This document shows positions 36,291 through 48,200 of a DNA stretch of 64,000 bases, one piece after another (position 1 is the stretch's first letter; each line of letters starts with the position of its first letter). The stretch comes from Corallococcus soli (GTDB lineage Bacteria > Myxococcota > Myxococcia > Myxococcales > Myxococcaceae). A program made the position numbers and the translations under genes. The notes beneath the pieces were generated by a model. It was not told the DNA's origin. It did no database searches and saw nothing but the letters and a program-made list of their open reading frames with translations. Where the stretch lies: the NCBI RefSeq assembly GCF_014930455.1, contig NZ_JAAIYO010000010.1, positions 1 through 64,000 on the forward strand. Direction: 5' to 3'.

Positions 36291-39200
36291 CCCGGCGACG
36301 GCGAGCGGCGCGGCGCTGGAGCAGGACGAGCCCATCGCCATCGTGGGCGTGAGCGGCCAGTACCCGCAGGCGGAGGACCTGACGGAGTTCTGGGCCAACC
36401 TGAAGGCCGGACGCGACTGCGTCACGGAGGTGCCTCGCGAGCGCTGGGACGTGGACGCGCTCTTCGACGCGGACCCGGCGCGCAGCGTGGAGGGCCGTTC
36501 GTACAGCCGTTGGGGCGGCTTCCTGCGCCACGCGGATCGCTTCGACCCGCTGTTCTTCAGCCTGTCTCCGCGCGAGGCCGGCTACATGGATCCGCAGGAG
36601 CGGCTGTTCCTCCAGACGGCCTGGAGCGCTGTGGAGGACGCGGGCTACAAGGCCAGCGAGCTGAACCGCTCGCGCGTGGGCGTCTTCGTCGGCGTGATGT
36701 GGGGCCAGTACCAGCTGCTGGGTGTGGACGGTCAGGACCCGGTGCTGCCGCTGAGCTCGTCGTTCTCCTCGGTGGCCAACCGCGTCTCGTTCTCGCTCAA
36801 CCTCAAGGGGCCCAGTCTGGCGGTGGACACCATGTGTTCGTCGTCGCTCACCGCGCTGCACCTGGCGTGTGAGAGCCTGCGGCGGGGGGAGTGCGAGCTG
36901 GCGCTCGCGGGCGGCGTGAACGTGCAGCCCCACTCCAGCAAGTACGTGTTGCTCAGCCAGGCGCGCATGCTGTCGGCGGATGGCCGCTGCCGCGCGTTCG
37001 GCGAGGGTGGCACCGGCTACGTGCCCGCGGAGGGCGTGGGCTGCGTGGTGCTCAAGCCGCTGCGCCGCGCGGTGGCGGACGGCGACGTCATCCACGGCGT
37101 CATCCTGGCCAGCGCGCTCAACCATGGTGGGCGCACCGGCGGCTTCAGCGTGCCGGACCCCATCGCGCAGGCGGAGGCCGTGCGCGAAGCGCTCACCCGC
37201 GCGCACGTCGCGCCGGAGGAGGTCTCCTACATCGAGGCCCACGGCACCGGCACGTCGCTGGGGGACCCCATTGAAATCGCCGGACTGGTGAAGGCGTTCG
37301 GTGGCGGAAACCGGCGCGGCGAGCCGTGCGCCATCGGCTCCGTGAAGTCGAACATCGGCCACGCGGAGTCCGCGGCGGGAGTGGCGGCGCTGACCAAGGT
37401 GCTGCTCCAGCTGCGCCATGGCGAGCTGGTGGCGTCGCTGCACGCGGACACGCTCAACCCGTCCATCGACTTCCAGGGCGCGGGCTTCCAGGTCACGCGC
37501 AAGAACGCGCCGTGGCCCCGCCGCACGGAGCTGCGCGACGGCGTGACGGTGGAGCTGCCCCGCGTGGCGGGCCTCAGCTCCTTCGGCGCGGGTGGCTCCA
37601 ACGCGCACGTCGTGGTGCGTGAGTACCTGCCGGTGAAGCAGCCGGCGCGCGCCCAGGACGTGGCGCCCCAGCTCGTCGTGCTGTCCGCGCGGGACGAGGA
37701 GCGGCTGCGCGAGTACGCCCAGCGCCTGTTGGCCGCGCTGTCCGCGCCGGGCGCCGCATGGCGGCTGGATGACGTCGCGCACACCCTCCAGGTGGGACGC
37801 GACGAACAGGCGGAGCGCCTGGCCGTCGTCGCCCGGACGTCCTCGGAGCTGGTGGCGGCCCTGGACGCGTTCTGCCGGGGCACCCTGGCGGAGGGCGTGC
37901 ACCGGGGCACCCGTCGCAGGGCGGGTGGGGCTGGCGCGCTGGCGGAGACCGCTTCGCTCGACGCCGTGGCCCGGCACTGGGTCGCTGGTGGCGCGGTGGA
38001 CTGGACGCGCCTGGGCCGGAGCACGGCGGCCCGGCGCATCTCGCTGCCGACCTATCCCTTCCTGAAGGAGCGCTTCTGGCCGCCGGAGCCCCGGGCCCGC
38101 GAGTCGGTCCAGGGGGCGGTGGAGGTCCGCCGCGCGCCGTCGCTGTTCGAGCGGCAGACGTCCTCCGGAGGCATGCACCGCTTCGAGCGGCGCTTCACCT
38201 CCCACGAGCCGCTGCTCGCGGATCATCGCTTCCAGGGGCAGGCGCTGCTGCCGGGCGCCGCGATGCTGGAGCTGGCGGTGGGCGCGGCCAGCCTGATGAC
38301 CGGCGGCGCCGTGGCGCGCGTCCAGACGCTGTCATGGCTGCGCCCGGTGGTCGTCGGGACGGAGCCCGCCGTGGTCGCGGTGGAGGTGCGCCACGCACCC
38401 GAGGGCGTGACGTTCGAGCTGCGCGCGGGCACGGAGGACGACATGGGCCAGACGGTGGCCCGGGGCTCGCTCTCCTCCGGCGCGGTGTCGCCGGTGTCGA
38501 AGGTGGACGTGGCCGCGCTCCAGCGTCGGTGCACGCGGCGCCTGGAGCGCGAAGAGGTCTACGCGCGCTTTGCCCGCGTGGGCTTCGAGTACGGCCCCTC
38601 GCTGCGCCTCATCGACTCCATCCAGGTGGGGGAGGGTGTCGCGCTGACGCGGGTGCGGCGTGACGGCACGGGTGGGGCGTCCTGGATGGACACCGCGCTC
38701 ATGGACGCCGCGCTCCAGACGGTGGTGGCACTGGGGCCCGACGAAGGGGAGGCCAGCCGCTTCCTGCCTGCCTCGCTGTCAGGGGTGGAGCTGCACCGGC
38801 CGATGACGGCGGAGCTCTACGTATGGACGCGGGCCCTGGAGACGGGCTCCGACGACGCGCGCGAGTTCGCGTTGGACCTGCTGGATGGCGAAGGAACCCT
38901 CCTGGCGCGGGTGGCCTCGCTGCGCATCCAGCGCGTGGCCGCCGCCGCGCGCCCGGCGCCGACGCCGTCCGAGCTGCTCTTCCAGGTGCCCCGGTGGGTG
39001 TCCGCGCCGCACGGCGCCTCAGGGGCGGTATCCGTGGGGACGGTGCTCGTCCACGGTGGAAGCGAGGCGCGGGGCCTGGAAGCGGCGCTGCTCCAGGCGG
39101 GAGCGAAGCGCGTGGTGTCCGTGCGGCCCGATGCCGGATTCTCCGAGCGGGACGATGGCAGCTTCACCGTGGCGCGGAGCGCGGCGGACTACCAGCGGCT

Positions 39201-42200
39201 CCTGCAGGCCCTGCGGAGTCGCGGAGACTTCCCGTCGGGCGTGCTGGTCGTCGCGGACGCCACCCCGGTGGGCGTGGGCGCGGAAGGCGTTCGCGCCGCG
39301 ATGGCCCGGGGGCCGGGCGAGTGCTTCCTGCTGGCGCAGGCCCTGCTGTCGGAGCGGCTGGAGCAGCCGGTGCGCATGCTCTACGTGCACCGTCCGGAGG
39401 TGGCCGGTCCGCGCGCGCTGGACGTCGCGGTGGGCGGCATGGCGCGCTCGCTGGTGAAGGAGAACCCCTCGCTGCGCATGGGCGTGGTGGCGGTGTCGGA
39501 GCTCGAAGGGGCGGCGCTCGCGGAGCGGCTGTGCGCGGAGCTGGTGAAGGGCACGGAGTCAGAACTCCGGCTGCACGGGCCTTCGACGCGGGAGGTCCGC
39601 GCCTGGACGGCGTGGACGCCTTCCACCACGAACGGGGCCGTTCGGCTGCGTGAGCGCGGCACGTACCTGCTCACTGGCGGTCTGGGCGGCCTGGGCCGCG
39701 TGGTGGCGGGCCACCTGGCGGAGAAGTGCCACGCGCGGCTGGTGCTGGCGGGCCGCTCCCCGGCGGATGCGCGCATCGAGCAGGAGCTCTCCCGCCTGCG
39801 GGCGAAGGGCGCGGAGGTCCTCTACGTGTCGGCCGACCTGGGCCGCGACGAGGACGTGGCGCGGCTGGTGCGGGAGGCGCACACGCGCTTCGGCGCGATC
39901 CACGGCGTGTTCCAGGTGGCGGGCGTCCTGCGGGACGGGCTCGCGGTGAGGAAGACGGCGGCGGACTGGGACGCGGTGCTGGGCTCCAAGGTGTACGGCA
40001 CCGTGGCGCTGGATGAGGCGCTCGCGGCGGAGCCGTTGGACTTCTTCGTCGCGTTCTCCTCGCTGGCGGGGGTCTTCGGCAACGCGGGGCAGGCGGACTA
40101 CGCCTTCGCCAACGCGTTCCTCGCGGAGCACCTGCGCCTGCGGGAGCGGCGGCGCGCCGCTGGCCAGCGCACGGGCGCTTCCGTGTGCGTGGACTGGCCC
40201 TGGTGGGAAGAGGGCAGCATGGCGCTGGATGCCAGGGCGCTCGCGGGCATGGAGGAGCGCATGGGGTTGCGTCCGCTCTCCACCGCGGACGGCCTTCGCG
40301 CCCTGGAGGCGTGCCTGGCGGCGGAGCAGTCGCAGGTGGCGGTCGCGTGGGGCGTGCCCGACACACTGCGCGCGGCCTTTGGCTCCCTGGGCGCCGCCCA
40401 GGACGTCCGGCCCGTCGAGACCGCCGCGAGTGAAGTGGACGAAGCGGTCGTGGCCCGCGTGGCGCAGGAACTCAAGCGCGTGCTGGCCCGCCAGAACCGT
40501 CTGCGGCCCGAGCAGATTGATTTGGACGAGTCCTTCTCCGCCTACGGCGTCGACTCCGTGGCGGTGATGAACATGACGGCGGAGCTGGAGCGCGCGTTCG
40601 GCGAGCTGCCGAAGACGTTGTTCTTCGAGCACCCGACGCTGCGCGAGCTGTCCCGCTTCCTCACGGTGAGCCGCACTCCGGCCGCGCGCCGCTTCGCGGG
40701 CCTGGGCGCGGAGCCCACGCGGACCGCGCCGCCGCCTCCCCCCGTGCGGGCGGTGGTGCCTGCTTCCCCGAAGTCGCCCGCGCCCCGCCAGACGACGACG
40801 GACGACCGCATCGCCATCGTCGGCGTGAGCGGCCGTTATCCGCAGGCGCCGGACCTGGAGGCGTTCTGGTCCAACCTGGTGTCCGGCCGCGACTGCATCA
40901 CGGAGGTGCCGCCCGAGCGTTGGGACGTGGAGGCGTTCTTCGACGCGAACAAGGACCGGGTGGGCACGACGTACACCCGCTGGGGTGGCTTCCTCGAAGG
41001 CATCGACCGGTTCGACCCGCTCTTCTTCCGCATCGCCCCGCGTGACGCGGAGTTCATGGATCCGCAGGAGCGGCTGTTCCTGGAGACCGTCTGGGAGGCG
41101 ATGGAGGACGGCGGGTACGCGAAGCGCACGCTGGAGAAGCGCCCCGTGGGCGTCTTCGCGGGCGTGATGTGGGGCCAGTACCAGCTGCTCCAGGCGCGCG
41201 TGGGGGACGGCGTGGTGTCGCCGGGCTCCATCTTCGCGTCGGTGGCCAACCGCGTCTCGTACGCGATGGACTTCCGCGGGCCCAGCCTCGCGGTGGACAC
41301 CATGTGCTCCTCGTCGCTCACCGCGCTGCACCTGGCCTGCGAGAGCCTGCGCCGGGGTGAGTGCGAGGTGGCGTTCGCGGGCGGCGTCAACCTGTCGCTG
41401 CACCCGTCCAAGTACACGCTGCTGAGCTTCCAGAAGTTCGCGGCCAGCGACGGCCGGTGCCGCGCGTTCGGTGAGGGCGGCGACGGCTACGTGCCCGGCG
41501 AGGGCGTGGGCGTCGTGATGCTCAAGCCGCTGGCGAAGGCGGTGGAGGACGGCGACCGCATCCACGCGGTCATCCGCGCGAGCGCGCTCAACCACGGAGG
41601 CAAGACGAACGGCTTCTCCGTGCCCAACCCCAACGCCCAGGGAGAGCTCATCGCCCGGACGCTGGCGGCCGCCGGGGTGCGCCCGGATGAGGTGTCCTAC
41701 GTGGAGGCCCACGGCACGGGCACCGCGCTGGGAGACCCCATCGAGCTGGCGGGCCTGAGCCGCGCGTTCGGCGTGGCCAAGGCGTCCCAGTCGACGTGCG
41801 CCATCGGCTCCGTGAAGTCGAACATCGGGCACCTGGAGGCGGCCGCTGGCATCGCCGCGCTCACCAAGGTGGTGCTCCAGATGCGGCACCGCAAGCTGGT
41901 GCCGTCACTGCACGCCGAGACGCTCAACCCACACCTGCGCTTCGAGGGCACCCCCTTCGTCGTGCAGCGCGAGCTGGCGGACTGGACGGTGGCGGGAGAC
42001 CGCCCCCGCGTGGCGGCCATCAGCGCGTTCGGCGCGGGCGGCTCCAATGCCCACGTCGTGGTGGAGGAGTGGCCGCGGGACGAACGGGGCGTGGAAGCCA
42101 CGGGCCCGCAGGCGTTCCTGCTGTCGGCGCGCAACGAGGAGCGGCTGACCGCGTACGCCGCGCGCATGGCGGCGTTCCTGCGCGGCACGGCGCCCGTGCC

Positions 42201-45200
42201 TGGCGCGGCGCCTTCCGCCTCCGCGCCGAAGCGGCACGCGGCGCTGGTGGGGGAGCTGAAGGACCTGCTCGCCCGCGAGCTGGGCCTCGCCGCAGAGTCG
42301 CTGGACGCGACCGAGCCGATGCGTGACTACGGCATGGACGAGGTGCTGTTCGCCCGCCTGCTGGAGCGCGTGACGGAGCGCTGGGCCGTGGAGGTGTCGC
42401 CCACGCTGCTGGCCGAGTCTCCCTCGCTGGAGACGCTGGCCACGGTGCTGGCGCGCGAGCTGCCGGCGCCCGTCGAGGTGCTCCCCGAAGCGCGGCCCGC
42501 CGTGGCCCGGGGCCCGGCGTTGTCGCTGCGGGAGCTGGCGTACACGTCGCAGGTGGGCCGTGACGCCTTCGAGGAGCGGCTGGCCATCATCGCCTCGTCC
42601 GTGGAGGAGCTGGCGCAGCGCCTGGAGGCGATCGCGCTCGGCGAAGGGGAAGGGGAGGGCGTGTTCCGGGGCAACAGCACGCAGGGTGGCAAGGACCTGT
42701 CGCTGCTCTGGAATGGCGAAGAGGGCTCCGCCTTCGTTCGCTCGGCCCGCAGCAACGGCCGCGTGGAGAAGCTGGCGCGGCTCTGGACGCTGGGCGCGGA
42801 CGTGGACTGGGCGGTGCTGCACGAGCTGGACCGGCCCCAGCGCGCGCACCTGCCCGCGTACCCGTTCGCCCGGGAGCGCTACTGGATCGACGAGGTGCCG
42901 TCCTCGGGCCCCGGGACTTCGTCCCCGGCGCGCCTGGCGCTCGCGCCGGGTGAGGCCCTCACGTTGGAGCAGACGCTGTCCCCCGGCGCGTGGCTGGTGG
43001 ACGACCACCGCGTCGGAGGCACGCGGATCGTCCCGGCGGCGGCCCTGGTGGAGCTGGCCCGCGCGTCCGCGCGGCGGCTGGGCCTGCTGGGCGCTTCGGA
43101 CCTGCGCGACGTGGCCTTCCTGAAGCCGCTGGTCGTGGAGGCGGCGACGCGCACCTTCGTGCGGCTCACCCCGGACGGCACGTCGGTGGGCTTCGTCATC
43201 CACTCGGAGCGGGGCGAGGTGCTGACGCGCGGGCAACTGGTGCCTTCGGTCGGTGGCGCACCGGAGCGCGTGGCGGTGGAGCGGCTGCGGCAGCGGCTGC
43301 CCCGGACGCTGGAGGCGGCGGCCTTCTACGCGGGCATGGCGCGCGATGGCCTCGCCTACGGCCCCACGTTCCAGGTCGTCAGCGAGGTCTTCACGGATGG
43401 ACGCGAAGCGCTCGTTCGGCTTCGCGCTCCCGACGCCCTCCGCGCCGCGACGCCGCGAAGCCTGCAGGAAGCGGTGTTGCTGGACGGAGGACTCCAGGCC
43501 ATCGGCGGCCTGCTGGCGTCCGCGCCCGCGAGCGCGACCCGGGGCCTGCCCTTCGCCTTCACGGAGGTCCGCATCGCGCGGGCCCTGCCGGCGGAGGCCT
43601 TCGCCCACGTGGTGATGAACGCCACGGGCGGCTACGACGTGACGCTGACGGAGGACTCCGGTGAGGTGTGCTGGAGCCTGCGCGGCGTGCTGCTGAAGGG
43701 GCCGCAAGCGCAGGCCCCGGCGGCGCTCGACGTGGCGAACGCCTCGCCCGCCGCTCGCGGGACGGACGCCGCGCTCGCCCCGAAGGCGGCGACGACCGCG
43801 CGTCAGGCCCTCACCACCTCGACGCCCGAGGACTCCGCCTTCCTCGCACCCGCGTGGGTGGCCACGCCGCTCGCGAACACCGGCGCGGCGGTGCGCGCGC
43901 CGGGCTCGCGGTCGGTGCTCGTGGTGGCGCCGGAGGCGTGCTCGGGGATGGACGTGGCGCTCGCCGGCCAGCATGGCGAGGACGGGGTGTACCGGCTCGT
44001 GCTGAGCACCCGGACGCGGCAGGTGGGGGCTCGGGCGTGGGAGGTCATCGGCTCCGACGTCGCGTCGCTCACCCAGGGCCTGACGGGGCTGGGCGTGTCG
44101 CGGCTGGACGACGTGTACTTCCTGGGCGGCTGGGCCGAAGCAGAGATGGCTCCCACGGACCTGGACGCGCTGGAGCGCGGACAGGAGCAGGGCGTGCTCG
44201 GGCTGTTCCAGCTCGTGAAGGCCCTTCGCGGTCGCGACCTGCTGTCGCCGTCCCTGCGCCTCAAGGTCGTGACGAACGACACCTGGGCCCATGGAGGCCG
44301 GCCGTCGCTCAACGCGCAGGCGGCCAGCCTCTTCGGGCTCGCGTCCGCGGTGGCCAAGGAGTACGGCGCGCGGACCGCGGTGGTGGACGCGAGCCTCCAG
44401 GACGTGCGGCAGCCCGAGGGCGGCCTTCCGGGCCGCTGGGTGACGGCCTTCTTCGCCTTCCTGCTGTCGCTGCTGCTGCGCCGTCCGGCGGCGTCGCCGG
44501 GGGCGACGCAGGTGGCCCGGCGCATCGTCGATGAGCCGGTGTCGGATGATCCGCGCTGGATCCTCCTGCGCGGCAAGGAGCGGCTGCGTCAGGAGCTGCG
44601 GCCGGAGCCCCTGGCCGTGGCGAGCACCGCGCCGTTCCGGGAGAAGGGCGTCTACGTCATCGTCGGTGGGACGTCGGGGATCGGCTTCGAGCTGGCGCGT
44701 CACCTGGCGCGTGGCTTCCACGCGAAGCTGGTGCTGGTGGGTCGGCGTGAGGAGGACGCGCGCGTGCGCGAGGGCCTCGACACCCTCCAGCGCGACGGCG
44801 GCGAGGCGATGTACGTGCGCGCCGACGTGACGCGCCCCGAGGCCGTCTCCGCCGTGTTCCGCGAGGCGATCGCGCGGTGGCGTGGGGTGAACGGGGTCGT
44901 GCACTCCGCCATGGAGCTGAACGACCGCGTGCTGGAGAAGATGGACGAGGACACCTTCCGCCGGACGCTCGCGGCGAAGGTGCGCGGCTCCGCCGTGCTG
45001 TGGAAGGTGGCCCGCGAACAGTCGGCGGACTTCGTCGTCTTCTTCTCCTCCGCGTCGTCCTTCTCCGCCATTCCCGGCCAGTCCAACTACGCCGCGGGCA
45101 ACGCGTTCCAGGATGCGTTCGTGCGCGGCCTCCGGGCCAGTGGCTACGGAAGCCTCCAGGTCATCAACTGGGGCTTCTGGGGCTCCGTGGGAGCGGCCGC

Positions 45201-48200
45201 GTCCGAGGAGAACCGCGAGCGCTTCGCCTCCATGGGCATCCGCTCCATCCAGCCCGAGGAGGGGATGGAGGTCCTGCGTCGCCTCATCGCCTCGGGTGTG
45301 CCCCAGGCGGTGTACGTGAAGACGGGCCCCGGGCCGGTCCTCCCCGTGGCGGAGGAGCCCGCCGTGGTGGCCTCGCCGTCGCCCGCCCCCGAGGTGCTCC
45401 CGGTGGCCGCCCTCCCGGTGGCCGCGCCCGTCGTGAAGACGTCCCCTGCCGTCGCGCCTCCCACCGGGGATGCGCTGGCGGAGACCGTTCGCGACGAGGT
45501 CGTCCAGGTGCTGTCGCGCGTGCTGCGAGTGCCGCAGAAGCGCGTCCGGGGTCAGGAGACCTTCGATGCCTACGGCATGGACTCCCTCGCCACGGTGGAG
45601 ATCACCCGCGCGCTGGAGGCGTCCTTCGGCAAGCTGCCCGCGACGCTGATGTTCACGCAGAACTCCGTGCAGCGGCTCACGGAGTACCTGCTCCAGCACC
45701 ACCGTCCCGGCGCTGAGCAGCTCCACGCGAAGCGCCACGGGGGAGCCGCGTCCGGCTCCGACACCACCCCGGTGCTGGCCGCCGCACCGACGGAGGCGGT
45801 CTCCTTCCCGGTGGCCCTCCCTCCGTCGGACCTGACGCTGACCCCACCGTCCGCCGCCATCGCGCGGGCCCCCCGGTCCGCGCCGCCGGTGGTGAACGCC
45901 AAGGAGATCGCCATCGTCGGCATGAGCGGGCGCTACCCGGAGGGCCAGGAGCCCGGTGGGTTCGCGGCGCTCCTGCGCGAGGGCCGCAGCTCCGTCACGG
46001 AGATCCCCGCGGAGCGCTGGGACTGGCGCGACTACTACGTCGAAAACCCCACGCGGCCCGGTGACGTGTACAGCAAGTGGGGCAGCTTCCTGCCCGACGC
46101 GTACTGCTTCGATCCGGCCTTCTTCCGCCTCACGCCCCTCGAGGCGGAGTTCCTGGATCCCCAGGAGCGCCTCTTCACCGAGGCGGCGTGGAGCGCGGTG
46201 GAGGACGCGGGCTACACGCCGTCCTCCCTGGGTGAAGCGGACCGCAAGGTCGGTGTGTTCGTCGGCGTGATGAACAACCACTACGAGCACCTGGCGGGTG
46301 AGTCCTGGGGCCGTGGGCAGGTGACCAACGCGGGCTCGCGCTACTGGTCCATCGCCAACCGCGTCAGCTTCCTGTGCGACTTCCAGGGCCCCAGCATGGC
46401 CGTGGACACCGCGTGCTCGTCGTCGCTCGTGGCGCTGCACCTGGCGTGTGAGAGCCTGCGGCGCGGCGAGTGCCGCGCGGCGCTGGTGGGCGGCGTCAAC
46501 CTCATCCTCCACCCGAAGCACTTCGTCGCCTACAGTGCGATGAACATGTTGAGCGTGGATGGCCGCTGCAAGTCGTTTGGCGACGGCGCCAACGGCATCG
46601 TCCTGGGTGAGGGCGTGGGCGCGCTCGTGCTCAAGCCCCTGGACGCGGCGCTGCGCGACGGTGACAACGTCTACGCGGTCATCCGTGGCACGGCGACCAA
46701 CGCGGGCGGCCGGACCAGTGGCTACACGGTGCCCAACCCCCGCGCGCAGGCGGAGGTCGTCGGACAGGCGCTGGACGACGCGGGCATCGACCCGCGCACG
46801 CTGGGCTACGTGGAGGCGCACGGCACCGGCACGGACCTGGGCGACCCCATCGAGGTGGCCGGGCTGACGCAGGCGTTCTCCCGCTTCACGAACGACCGGG
46901 CCTTCTGCGCGCTCGGGTCGGTGAAGTCGAACGTGGGCCACCTGGAGTCGGCGGCCGGCGTCGCGGGCCTGACGAAGATCCTCCTCCAGCTCAAGGAGAA
47001 GAAGCTCTTCCCGTCGCTCCACGCGGACACGCTGAGCCGGAAGATCGACTTCGAACAGACGCCGTTCTACCTCCAGCGCGAGCTGCGTGACTGGCCGCGT
47101 CCGGAAGGCCACCCGCGCCGGGCCGCGCTCAGCTCCTTCGGGGCGGGCGGCGCCAACGCCCACGTCGTCCTGGAGGAACTCGTGGAGCGCCCCGTGGCGA
47201 CCGGGAACGCGCGTCCCGGCCCCCAGGTGGTGGTGCTCTCCGCGAAGAGCCCCGAGCGCCTGCGCGCCCGGGCCGAGCAGCTCCTGGCCCACCTGACCCA
47301 GCTGCCGGAGCACGAGCAGCCGTCGCTCGCCGACCTGGCCTTCACGCTCCAGGTGGGACGCGAGGCGATGGACCACCGCTGGGCGCTCGTCAGCGACAGC
47401 CTGGAAGACCTCACGCGGCGCCTGGGGGCCTGGCTCGACGGCGCCGCCGTGGACGGCCTGCACACCGGCCAGCGCGACGAGGACGCGGACGGCCCCGCGG
47501 ACGAGGTCGTGGAGCAGGCGCTGTCGCGACAGGATGGCGAAGCCCTGGCCGCGCTCTTTGCTTCAGGCGCCACGCTGGACTGGACGCGCCTGCACGTCCG
47601 GGGCTCACGCCGCCGGGTGTCGCTGCCCACGTATCCCTTCGCCCGGGAGCGCCATGCCTTCCCCGGCCTGCCGCTGGGCCCGGCCCGCCTGCCCGACGCG
47701 CAGGCCCCGTCCCGGCCCTCCGCTCCGGAGGTGTCCGTCGTGGCGGCCCGTCCGCACCCGCTGCTGGAGTCCAACGCCTCCACGCTGCGCGAGCACAAGT
47801 ACGTCACCGTCTTCACCGGCGCCGAGCAGGTCCTCACCGACCACGTCGTCGGTGGACACCGGCTGCTGCCCGCCGCGGCGATGCTGGAGATGGCGTGCGT
47901 CGCGGCCTCGCTCGCGTCCGAGGAGCCCGTCCTGGGCGTCACCGACCTGCGCTGGCGTCGCGCCCTGCGCGTGGGCGATGCGCCGGTGACGGTGGAGACG
48001 CACCTGGAGGGCCGCGACGGCGCGCTCGTGTGCACGCTGCGCGCTCCGGCGGAGGAGGGGGGCCAGGTCTTCGCGGAGGGCACCGTCATCACCGCGGAGC
48101 ACGACGCACCCCAGCCCCCGGAGCCCCTGTCGCTGGATGAGACGCGCGCGCGGATGACGCACACCGTGACCGCGGACGCCTGGTACGCGGGGTTCGCGGC

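Larger units (their letters stand above)
40804..45730 (+). other. PKS module 9: KS9-(serine-less ACP-like insert)-DH6-KR8-ACP10
   Basis: PKS3 residues: KS9 2409-2831 (Cys2576); an ACP-like insert at 2884-2964 with Glu2921 at the serine position; DH6 with HRVGGTRIVP (His3143) and DGGLQ (Asp3302); KR8 with GGTSGIG near 3695, Tyr3837 and LND (B-type); ACP10 with Ser4002 in YGMDSL. KR8 is closely related to KR4 (both GQSNYAAG and NWG.WGSVG). Predicted outcome: a double bond. Confidence 0.86.

Noticed and set aside
6963-47463. Very long minus-strand open frames opposite the PKS genes (for example 6963-13472, 13536-21329, 41905-47463)
   Set aside because: They mirror the GC-rich codons of the plus-strand PKS genes, encode His/Arg/Ala-rich low-complexity sequence with no recognisable domain, and lie opposite clear catalytic motifs.
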